DNA of 5,665 bases from DALYDD01 sp046049705 (GTDB lineage: Bacteria > Patescibacteriota > Minisyncoccia > Phycocordibacterales > CAIZLB01). A model generated the notes under the pieces. That model saw only the letters and a list, made by a program, of their open reading frames with translations. It was not told the origin of the DNA and made no database searches. Numbering within the stretch: position 1 is the stretch's first letter; every line of letters begins with the position of its first letter. Location: NCBI GenBank assembly GCA_046049705.1, contig JBJOQZ010000029.1:1-5665 (forward strand), written 5' to 3'. Below, in pieces: positions 1 to 5,663 of this stretch. Position numbers and translations under genes: made by a program.

Positions 1-275
1 ACAGTGGTGGTACTCTCACTAACAATGTTACCCTTACAATAGACAGTGGTGGTACTCTTACTAACAATGGTACTCTCACTAACAACACAGGTGGTACTCT
101 TACAATAAATAATAGTAGTACCCTTACAATAAACAGTGGTGGTACTCTTACAATAAATAATAGTAGTACTCTTACAATAAACAGTGGTGGTACTCTCACT
201 AACAACACAGGTGGAACTCTCAATGTTCACAACAGTGGTACCCTTACAAACTCTGGTTCTCTCCTCAACAATGGA
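1..275 (+). repeat. Tandem repeat tract coding for SGGTLTIN-type octapeptides
   Basis: The tract is made of 24-bp units coding for SGGTLTIN, NSSTLTIN, SGGTLTNN, TGGTLTIN and NSGTLTNS, with shorter 18-bp units (VTLTID, GTLTNN) among them. It continues past the left edge of the window. Positions 90-137 and 138-185 are two 48-bp copies that differ at one base (C at 122, T at 170), a synonymous Thr codon change. All units are multiples of three, so gain or loss keeps the frame. At the protein level, regular alternation of small polar and aliphatic residues (G-T-L-T-I/N-N) fits stacked short beta strands, as in autotransporter-like beta-solenoids; that fold is inferred. Confidence 0.85.
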
Positions 276-1607
276 TCATGGGTCAAAGCACCAACCGGTA
301 CAATCACTACAGGCGCCACAGGAAGCACTACCAACAATGTAGCATCCACATATAGTTTCAATACAGCAGCTCTCCCATACAATCTAAGTGGAGTTACAGG
401 CAACAACGCTACCAACTACAACGCCATCCTTTCACATACTCCAACTAGTTGGTCTGCAACAGGTCTCCCTTCGGGACTTAGTATCGCTACATCAACCGGT
501 ATCATTTCTGGAACTCCAGCAACCACAACATCAGGAACTGCATATATTACCTCAACAGGAAGTAATGCAACCCAAGCAGTCACATTCTCAGTCACAGATG
601 CAGTAGCTCCAACCGTCGAAATCCAAGGCGAACCAACAACAGTCTCAAACACAACACCATTTACCCTTACCTTTGAATTCAGTGAAAACGTTATAGGGTT
701 CGTAGTTGGGGACATTATAGTAGTAAACGCAACACTCTCAAACTTGACTGCAGTTGATGGTAACACATACACTGTATCTGTTACTCCAACCGGAGCAGGA
801 AACATCACTATCGATGTTCCTGTAAATAGTGCACAAGATTTAGCTGGTAACAACAGTACTGCTGCACCACAAGCTTCAGTTACATATTCAGTAGCAACTG
901 CAACTGGTGGGACTGCAACTGGTGGTAGTTTTGTATCAGGTGGATATCAATCATCTGCATTCATATTTCCTCAAGTCACAAATCAACAAAATCCTACCTC
1001 AACAATACCCACCCCTCAGCAAGATACTTCTATTTGTACTCAACTCATTTCTACATCAATCAAACTTGGTCAGACAAATAGCATGGACGAAGTTAAGAAG
1101 CTACAAACATTTCTCAATGACTTTGAAAAAGAAGTACTTGTAGTAGATGGAGTATACAAATTGGTTGACGAAGAAGCTGTGAAGCGATTCCAGGTAAAAT
1201 ATGCACCAGAAATACTTGCGCCATGGGGACTTGTCGCTGCAACCGGGTCTGTACATCAGACCACTCGTGCAAAGATCAATCTCATGTCATGTGCAAAAAT
1301 AAAAGGTTGTCCATACTTTACACAATATTATAAATTAGGTTCAGTGGGTAGAGATGTTAAGAAAATCCAAAATTTCCTCAATCTCCTCTTTGGAGTAGGA
1401 ACTGTTAAGGAAACTGGATATTTCGATGTTACCACTTTCAAGGCGGTTTCTCGATACCAGACATTTTACCGCAGCACAGTTCTTAATCCTTGGAACCTGA
1501 GTAAGCCTACAGGGTATTGGTATCAATCAACACGATTCTCTGCCAATGCTCTTATGAATTGTTCAGAAGGAGAGAGGGTTCTGGATAATGGTGCGAAAGT
1601 AAAGTAA
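1..1607 (+). CDS. Large modular surface protein, 5'-partial (repeat tract, two Ig-like domains, two peptidoglycan-binding-like domains)
   Basis: The reading frame whose first full codon is at position 3 is open to the TAA at 1605-1607, about 534 residues, and has no start in the window that fits its domains. The gene therefore begins upstream and any signal peptide is not visible. In order: a Thr/Gly/Asn/Ser repeat tract built on SGGTLTIN (to about 275), probably beta-solenoid; a putative Ig domain of the He_PIG type (about 340-600) with the hallmark GLPSGLSI...TGIISGTP; a second bacterial Ig-like domain (606-893), resembling Big_12, with FEFSENVIGF and DLAGNNST; a Gly/Thr/Gln/Pro linker with TATGG twice (894-1034); and two peptidoglycan-binding-like domains (1035-1292 and 1308-1562). 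This is most likely an exported envelope adhesin or stalk. Domain names come from pattern recognition. Binding partner and anchoring mode are unknown. Extracellular location is inferred from the domains. Confidence 0.85.
   Translation, partial: SGGTLTNNVTLTIDSGGTLTNNGTLTNNTGGTLTINNSSTLTINSGGTLTINNSSTLTINSGGTLTNNTGGTLNVHNSGTLTNSGSLLNNGSWVKAPTGTITTGATGSTTNNVASTYSFNTAALPYNLSGVTGNNATNYNAILSHTPTSWSATGLPSGLSIATSTGIISGTPATTTSGTAYITSTGSNATQAVTFSVTDAVAPTVEIQGEPTTVSNTTPFTLTFEFSENVIGFVVGDIIVVNATLSNLTAVDGNTYTVSVTPTGAGNITIDVPVNSAQDLAGNNSTAAPQASVTYSVATATGGTATGGSFVSGGYQSSAFIFPQVTNQQNPTSTIPTPQQDTSICTQLISTSIKLGQTNSMDEVKKLQTFLNDFEKEVLVVDGVYKLVDEEAVKRFQVKYAPEILAPWGLVAATGSVHQTTRAKINLMSCAKIKGCPYFTQYYKLGSVGRDVKKIQNFLNLLFGVGTVKETGYFDVTTFKAVSRYQTFYRSTVLNPWNLSKPTGYWYQSTRFSANALMNCSEGERVLDNGAKVK
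1035..1562 (+). other. Two tandem C-terminal peptidoglycan-binding-like domains, each with a Cys near both ends
   Basis: Domain 1 (1035-1292) runs from Cys 1035 to Cys 1290 with EVKKLQTFLNDF, then VDGVY, EEAVKRFQVKY, ILAPWGL, and TTRAKINLMSC. Domain 2 (1308-1562) repeats the scheme: Cys 1308, DVKKIQNFLNLLF, TGYFDVTTFKAVSRYQ, LNPWNL, and STRFSANALMNC. The motif order (KLQ-FLN, G-y-D, AV-rFQ, PW-L, TG, T-r...n-l-C) matches PG_binding_1-like modules that commonly close surface proteins of Parcubacteria. The Cys pair bracketing each module may form a disulfide. These modules probably hold the protein at the cell wall, but binding to peptidoglycan is inferred, and some domains of this shape serve other roles. 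Confidence 0.75.
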
Positions 1608-1691
1608 ATTGGTCGGTAGGATAATCGTTTTGTTTATCAAAAGAGTTAGTGATATGTGTATTCGTTTATTCTTTTCTATTACATTTTAAGA

Positions 1692-1703
1692 TATACTATA
1701 CGT
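1692..1703 (+). promoter_or_regulatory. Candidate -10 box (TATACT) for the transketolase pair, placed for a leaderless start
   Basis: TATACT at 1692-1697 is followed by only six bases before the ATG at 1704, so a normal transcription start would fall on or next to the A of the start codon. No clear TTGACA-like -35 is present; the stretch 15-30 bases upstream of the box is T-rich (around 1661-1680). No Shine-Dalgarno sequence precedes the ATG. The gap 1608-1703 holds no other gene. Confidence 0.5.
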
Positions 1704-2582
1704 ATGTCATTGACCGACGAGCAAGTTCTTAATCTAAATAAAAAAGCTAATGCAATTCGTATCTCAATTATTGAGATGCTTGCAGAAGCTAAATCAGGGC
1801 ATACTGCTGGTCCACTTGGTATGGCGGATATTTTTTCTGCACTCTATTTTCATGTCATGAATCATGATCCTAAAAATCCTGCATGGCAAAAAAGAGATAG
1901 ACTTGTCCTTTCAAACGGTCATATTTGTCCCGTACTCTATGCCTCTATGGCACATGCAGGGTATTTTCCAATTGAAGATTTAATGACGCTTCGTAAATTT
2001 GGGTCAAAGTTGCAAGGTCATCCTCATAGAGATTTTCTTCCAGCACTAGAGACAAGTTCTGGTCCATTGGGCTCTGGTCTTTCTCAGGCAGTAGGTATGG
2101 CTATTGCGGATAAGATTGATTATGGTCATATTTCTCCAAGATATATTTATGCACTATTATCAGATGGTGAACACGATGAAGGTCAAATCTGGGAGGCGGG
2201 CATGATGGCCTCTAAAGAAAAACTCGGCAATCTCATCGCGATCATCGATCGAAACAATATTCAAATTGATGGATACACTGAAAGTGTTATGCCACTCGCG
2301 CCACTCTATGATAAATGGAAATCTTTCGGTTGGCATGTTCAAGAAATTGATGGTCATGATATGCGAGCGATTGTTGGTGCAATACGTAAAGCTCAAGCGA
2401 TATTTGATCGGCCTTCTATGATCATTGCATATACAATTCCAGGCAAAGGCGTGAGTTATATGGAACGACGATTTGAGTGGCATGGTACTCCTCCTGGAAT
2501 CAGTGAAGTCGCTGGGGCCCCAGCAAAAGGTGAACAGGTCGCACAAGCATTAGCAGAATTAAAATCAAATATCTATGCTTAA
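1704..2582 (+). CDS. Transketolase, N-terminal (ThDP pyrophosphate-binding) subunit
   Basis: This 292-residue protein is the first half of a split transketolase, which moves two-carbon ketol units between sugar phosphates in the cytosolic non-oxidative pentose phosphate pathway. Visible motifs: SGHTAGPLG (31-39), RLVLSNGH (66-73), SGPLGSGLSQAVGMA (119-133), the ThDP/metal motif beginning SDGEHDEG (153-160) and ending at Asn184-Asn185, and PGKGVSYME...WHGTPP (246-264). The SGH and SNGH histidines fit transketolase and not 1-deoxyxylulose-5-phosphate synthase. The usual GDGE has Ser in place of the first Gly; the metal-binding Asp is kept. The ATG at 1704 is chosen over the GTG at 1656 because family similarity begins at MSLTDEQ, and the extra 16 residues would read across the putative promoter. 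Length fits the N-terminal subunits of archaea and CPR. It overlaps the next gene by 8 bp, indicating co-translation. Functional assignment is strong; exact substrates are inferred. Confidence 0.92.
   Translation: MSLTDEQVLNLNKKANAIRISIIEMLAEAKSGHTAGPLGMADIFSALYFHVMNHDPKNPAWQKRDRLVLSNGHICPVLYASMAHAGYFPIEDLMTLRKFGSKLQGHPHRDFLPALETSSGPLGSGLSQAVGMAIADKIDYGHISPRYIYALLSDGEHDEGQIWEAGMMASKEKLGNLIAIIDRNNIQIDGYTESVMPLAPLYDKWKSFGWHVQEIDGHDMRAIVGAIRKAQAIFDRPSMIIAYTIPGKGVSYMERRFEWHGTPPGISEVAGAPAKGEQVAQALAELKSNIYA
1761..1777. repeat. Perfect 17-bp palindrome inside the start of the transketolase N gene
   Basis: ATCTCAATTATTGAGAT reads the same on both strands apart from its central base (8-bp arms around T1769). 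It lies 57 bases into the coding region and about 64 bases after the candidate -10 box. It could be a downstream operator or an mRNA hairpin. It may also be a chance result of the codons for ISIIEM, a sequence that the enzyme family favours at this place. Confidence 0.4.
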
Positions 2583-3615
2583 TCCGGAATACAAACTCAA
2601 TCCACATATTTTGGATGAAGATATGTCTCAAATCGAGCAGGTGCCAATTCGTAAAGGGTTTGGACTTGGACTTTTATTTGCTGGTGAAAGAGATGAGAGG
2701 GTGGTTGGACTTTGCGCCGATCTTACAGAATCTACGCAGATGAATTTATTTAAAGAAAAATTTCCAAACCGATTTATTGAAGTGGGTGTAGCTGAGCAAA
2801 ACCTGGCATCTATGGCTTCAGGTATGGCAGCTATGGGTAAGGTTCCAGCTATTACTTCATATGCCATGTTTAGTCCTGGGAGAAACTGGGAACAGATTCG
2901 TACTACAATTGCATACAATAATCAGAAAGTAATCATTGCTGGATCACATGCTGGTATTTCAGTGGGTCCAGATGGAGGAACTCACCAGGCGATTGAAGAT
3001 ATGGCACTGATGCGCTTAATCCCAAACATGGCAGTATATTCACCATGCGATGTACATGAAGCAAAGAAAGTCACAGAATATGCACTTTCAGATATTCAAA
3101 AGACTCCGGCCTATATACGTCTTGCTCGAGAAAAAACGCCTATAGTTACTACGCAAGATACACCATTTGATCCACTAAAAGCCGCGCTCTTTTTCATACC
3201 ATCACCAGAAGTACTTACAAAAAATAATCAAAAGACTCAAGTCGGAATCATTGCCACGGGTGGATTGGTAGCAAATGCTATGCGCGCAGCACATACATTG
3301 GAGAAAGAGGGATATGCGGTAAAAGTACTACATGTTCATGGTGTAAAACCTGCGGATACAAAGGCAATCATTGACCTTGCTTCAGAAGCTGGAGCACTCG
3401 TAACTGTTGAGGAACATCAAATAGCTGGAGGTCTTGGTGGTATGGTGGCAGAGATTGTAACTCGTTCTATGAATACTCCTGTGCCTATCGAATATATTGG
3501 TATCAATGATGTCTTTGGACAATCAGGTACACCACTTGAACTCATCGAATACTATGGTATGGGTATCACACATATTATTGAGGTAGCAAAAAAAGTAATA
3601 CAACGAAAAGGGTAG
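2575..3615 (+). CDS. Transketolase, C-terminal (pyrimidine-binding plus C-terminal domain) subunit
   Basis: This 346-residue protein is the partner of the preceding gene; together they should form the full ThDP enzyme. The pyrimidine-binding domain covers about residues 22-190: VVGLCADLTEST (43-54), RFIEVGVAEQN (66-76) whose Glu74 is expected to activate the ThDP aminopyrimidine ring, SYAMFSPGRNWEQIR (95-109), the DGGTHQ histidine (His137), and IRLAREKTP (181-189). The transketolase C-terminal domain follows (about 220-340) with VGIIATGGLV, VTVEEHQIAGGLGG (277-289) and FGQSGTP (314-320). The start at 2575 is supported by the family-like N-terminus MLNPEYKLNP and by the overlap ATGCTTAA with the upstream stop. 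Met17 at 2623 is a weaker alternative. No Shine-Dalgarno sequence precedes either start, so translational coupling is likely. Length matches C-terminal subunits of split transketolases. The gene ends 5 bp from a convergent gene. Confidence 0.92.
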   Translation: MLNPEYKLNPHILDEDMSQIEQVPIRKGFGLGLLFAGERDERVVGLCADLTESTQMNLFKEKFPNRFIEVGVAEQNLASMASGMAAMGKVPAITSYAMFSPGRNWEQIRTTIAYNNQKVIIAGSHAGISVGPDGGTHQAIEDMALMRLIPNMAVYSPCDVHEAKKVTEYALSDIQKTPAYIRLAREKTPIVTTQDTPFDPLKAALFFIPSPEVLTKNNQKTQVGIIATGGLVANAMRAAHTLEKEGYAVKVLHVHGVKPADTKAIIDLASEAGALVTVEEHQIAGGLGGMVAEIVTRSMNTPVPIEYIGINDVFGQSGTPLELIEYYGMGITHIIEVAKKVIQRKG

Positions 3616-3634
3616 TACACTTATGCTTTGTACT
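3614..3634. terminator. Small hairpin spanning both convergent stop codons; weak candidate bidirectional terminator
   Basis: AGTACA (3614-3619) and TGTACT (3629-3634) form a perfect 6-bp stem with a 9-base loop. The stem and loop contain part of the TAG of the plus-strand transketolase gene and the TAA of the minus-strand gene. Reading plus, T-rich sequence follows (TTTTAATCTTTCT, 3639-3651). Reading minus, CCCTTTT and then a run of T lie downstream. The stem is short and only 2 of its 6 pairs are G-C, so termination strength is doubtful; the position is the main argument. Confidence 0.3.
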
Positions 3635-4544
3635 GACGTTTTAATCTTTCTACACGTCGATCAAATCCACCGATCGCAAGTGAGTTGAAAATTATTTTCA
3701 TGAGAGGGTTTTTGAAACTCTGAATAAACATTTTTCTATCTCTCAATACCTCGTCCCATTGTCGAGATATAGTATGTATTTCATATTGAACACAGGCAAA
3801 ACGTTTAGAAATTCCATCCATATCGTTTTTTAAAAATGTGGATATATCGGTATTGGTGATTGATAGGGTTTCTTCAGAAATATGCACAAGTCCTTGGGTG
3901 ATATCTGAATCGATATCTCGCATCCAATCAATTTTTGTAAATACACCTCGATTACTCCACCAGGTATCCAATATCGAAACATCTCCGCCCATGAGTACGC
4001 ACATGAGTTCGCCGATTGCTTTGTCTTGTTCCATTGCAAATGTATCCAGTATTTTTCTTGAGGTTGCAGTAGAAAATATATGTCTTTCTTCTACCATGAG
4101 TCTCCAGATAGTAGAGATATGTGTCCGGACTAGATTTCCTATTCCGATACCATCAGCTTGGATCAGTGCATATGCCATGCCAGAGTCAAAAATATCTGCC
4201 TCAGTTATAGCCTCATGTAATTTCGCTTTGAGTACACGCTTGAGGACTTTATCTTTAGTCTCAATATATTTGGGTATATCAATATGCTTTGCATTTGGAT
4301 TATCTCCATCAATTAAGTCATCTATGGAACGCATCCAGTTAAATATTCCAAATACCACTGTTGATCTATTTGGATAAATAAGTATAAACACCAAGCTGCC
4401 GAGGATGGCAAGTATGTATTCGATACCCCCGATAATCCAGGTTAATAGAGGTAATTTACCTGATCTTCTGTGCCACCAGAATTGACGGGCAAGGGTAAGG
4501 TATGTAGTGAATAGTATTTTAGTTCGAATCGTAAGCGACTTCAT
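3621..4544 (-). CDS. Class I isoprenoid-synthase-like protein (squalene/phytoene synthase related)
   Basis: This 307-residue, mostly alpha-helical protein carries two Asp-rich motifs in the order and spacing of head-to-head prenyl synthases. The first is FNWMRSIDDLIDGD (68-81), matching the DDxxD site; the second is DWMRDIDSDITQGLVHIS (206-223), resembling the '(N/D)xxRDxxxDxxxG' site. Both would bind Mg-diphosphate. A hydrophobic stretch at about 33-57 may be a membrane segment or an amphipathic anchor, which is not typical of soluble phytoene synthases. The usual G-R-x-Y after motif 2 is altered to QGLVHIS, so the substrate may differ. ATG 4544 is chosen over TTG 4610: the longer form would overlap the kinase gene by 22 bp and adds residues without family character. 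It lies 44 bp downstream of the kinase gene in the same direction, probably in one operon. The reaction is unknown; a UbiA prenyltransferase is unlikely, having many membrane helices. Confidence 0.65.
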   Translation of the reverse strand: MKSLTIRTKILFTTYLTLARQFWWHRRSGKLPLLTWIIGGIEYILAILGSLVFILIYPNRSTVVFGIFNWMRSIDDLIDGDNPNAKHIDIPKYIETKDKVLKRVLKAKLHEAITEADIFDSGMAYALIQADGIGIGNLVRTHISTIWRLMVEERHIFSTATSRKILDTFAMEQDKAIGELMCVLMGGDVSILDTWWSNRGVFTKIDWMRDIDSDITQGLVHISEETLSITNTDISTFLKNDMDGISKRFACVQYEIHTISRQWDEVLRDRKMFIQSFKNPLMKIIFNSLAIGGFDRRVERLKRQYKA

Positions 4545-4550
4545 AAAGAG

Positions 4551-4565
4551 GTATTTTGTAAATAC
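4551..4565. promoter_or_regulatory. Interrupted palindrome just upstream of the isoprenoid-synthase-like gene
   Basis: GTATTT-TGT-AAATAC (6-bp perfect arms, 3-base centre) lies in the 44-bp gap between the kinase stop and the ATG at 4544, ending 6 bases before that ATG. It could be an operator or an RNA hairpin influencing translation of the downstream gene. The AT-rich composition makes a chance origin possible. Confidence 0.3.
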
Positions 4566-4588
4566 GCAAGAATAGATTACTTGTTTAT

Positions 4589-5647
4589 TTACAAAACCGC
4601 AATATCCCAATCTAGGGGAGCTTTCTGTATATACTCTTCAATTTGATCTCTAGTTTGTAGACCTTCTTGTGCGCCAATATGTTGACATACATTCATAGAG
4701 TTTATTGAAGCCCACTTGAGTGAATTAGGGACAGTGAGACCTAGTGTTCGTGCTACTGCAAATGTCGAAGCAAATGCATCACCGGCACCCGTTCGTTCAT
4801 ATGGTGGTGCAATGTCTGGATATTTATCAAGATGGATAATTGTATTGTAATCAATTGTTGAGTTAGCGTCGCAAGTATATGTATAGACCCCGTTTGGGCC
4901 ATCGGTAATCACTGGGAGTATCGGCCCCAGTGCTCTAATACCATCAAGGAGTGATTGTACAAAGGCTCTTGTACGAGGTTGGCTTCCGATACCAAGAATT
5001 CTCTCTGCCTCTTCAACATTACAGAAGAAAATATTTGTACGCTTATATATTCGCGCGAGTTTTTCGGTGCCCCATTTCATTTGGTATGTTCCAGGTTGAA
5101 AAACAAGTTGAACAGATTGATTTTTTTCAAGATAGTCCGCCAATGTATCATGAAAGGGTAGTGCATTTTCCGAAACAGAACTAAGATAGAGTACTTTTGG
5201 GGTGCCGATATCTGGAAGGGAGTATTCAAATAGTTCATGTTTGATCAAGATGGTACGTTCGTCTTTGTACCATAATACATAATGGTAATTAGTGTTTTTT
5301 CCAGTATGAGTTTTTACAAAGTCTGTTGATATCTTTTCAAGTTCGAGTTGGGCCAGACATTTTTTACCATTATCATCTGCTCCGATGTTTACAATTAATC
5401 CTGTTTGCAATCCGAGTCGAGCAGCCGAAACTGCAGCATTTGCACTATTTCCTACAGCCACAACTTCTTTAGCAAATTCAAATGGGATTTTATCGCCAAA
5501 GGGCAAAATAATATCTTTACTCCCATCCGCCTTTTGGTTTACTTGAGCATGACTTTCATCGTTGAGTCTAATAAAAGCGTCAATTACCATGTCTCCAACG
5601 GCGACGAAATCAAGGTTTTTAGTATTGTTTTTTCGGAAAAATTTCAT
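4589..5647 (-). CDS. Carbohydrate kinase, pfkB/ribokinase family
   Basis: This 352-residue cytosolic kinase should transfer phosphate from ATP to a sugar or nucleoside hydroxyl. Visible: N-terminal VAVGDMVIDAFI (15-26); the first pfkB-like signature VGNSANAAVSAARLG (65-79) with the following NIGADDNGK (87-95); NYHYVLWYKDERTILIKHE (120-138), a lid and substrate region; FFCNVEEAERILG (207-219), the usual N-x-E-E site; VITDGPNGVY (246-255); and the second signature ERTGAGDAFASTF (284-296) with the anion hole GAGD and catalytic base Asp290. The length fits the family with a modest insertion near residues 28-60. It heads a minus-strand pair with the isoprenoid-synthase-like gene, and the nearby split transketolase suggests a link with pentose metabolism. 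The sugar cannot be read from sequence; ribokinase, fructokinase-like or nucleoside kinase roles are all possible. The ATG at 5647 follows a TATACT box by 7 bases. Confidence 0.88.
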   Translation of the reverse strand: MKFFRKNNTKNLDFVAVGDMVIDAFIRLNDESHAQVNQKADGSKDIILPFGDKIPFEFAKEVVAVGNSANAAVSAARLGLQTGLIVNIGADDNGKKCLAQLELEKISTDFVKTHTGKNTNYHYVLWYKDERTILIKHELFEYSLPDIGTPKVLYLSSVSENALPFHDTLADYLEKNQSVQLVFQPGTYQMKWGTEKLARIYKRTNIFFCNVEEAERILGIGSQPRTRAFVQSLLDGIRALGPILPVITDGPNGVYTYTCDANSTIDYNTIIHLDKYPDIAPPYERTGAGDAFASTFAVARTLGLTVPNSLKWASINSMNVCQHIGAQEGLQTRDQIEEYIQKAPLDWDIAVL

Positions 5648-5663
5648 ATGTAAAAGTATACCA
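5648..5663 (-). promoter_or_regulatory. Candidate extended -10 promoter (TGGTATACT) for the kinase operon, placed for a leaderless start
   Basis: On the minus strand the text TGGTATACTTTTACATATG gives a TGn-extended -10 box with TATACT at 5660-5655, seven bases before the ATG (5647-5645). The same hexamer and nearly the same spacing precede the transketolase gene at 1692-1703. There is no Shine-Dalgarno sequence. Any -35 element lies beyond the window edge. Confidence 0.5.

Noticed and set aside
1..275. CRISPR-like or non-coding repeat array
   Set aside because: Units are 18-24 bp with no spacers, keep the reading frame and code for a regular peptide pattern continuous with the downstream domains.
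416..853. Minus-strand reading frame of 145 codons opposite the surface protein
   Set aside because: It is a shadow of the real gene: no family character and it lies fully opposite recognisable Ig-like domains.
744..1607. A separate gene starting at the TTG at 744
   Set aside because: The same frame is open without a stop from position 3, and 744 lies inside an Ig-like domain. It is an internal Leu codon of the larger protein.
1620..1638. GATAA...TTATC hairpin as terminator of the surface protein gene
   Set aside because: The stem is only 5 bp with one G-C pair and a 9-base loop, and no U-tract follows.
1656..1703. Upstream GTG start for the transketolase N subunit
   Set aside because: The added 16 residues are hydrophobic and unlike the family, and they would be encoded by the T-rich stretch and the candidate -10 box.
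1704..3615. 1-deoxy-D-xylulose-5-phosphate synthase, tempting because of the nearby isoprenoid-like gene
   Set aside because: The SGH and SNGH motifs, the HGTPP region and the two-subunit layout match transketolase; the DXS-type N-terminal pattern is missing.
3838..4377. Plus-strand reading frame of 179 codons opposite the isoprenoid-synthase-like gene
   Set aside because: It has no recognisable domain and lies opposite a gene that holds two conserved Asp-rich motifs.
3621..4544. UbiA-type membrane prenyltransferase
   Set aside because: Only one convincing hydrophobic segment is present, whereas UbiA proteins have many membrane helices; the motifs also fit the squalene/phytoene type better.
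4545..4610. TTG start at 4610 for the isoprenoid-synthase-like gene
   Set aside because: It would overlap the kinase gene, has no ribosome-binding signal and adds residues without family character; ATG 4544 is more plausible.
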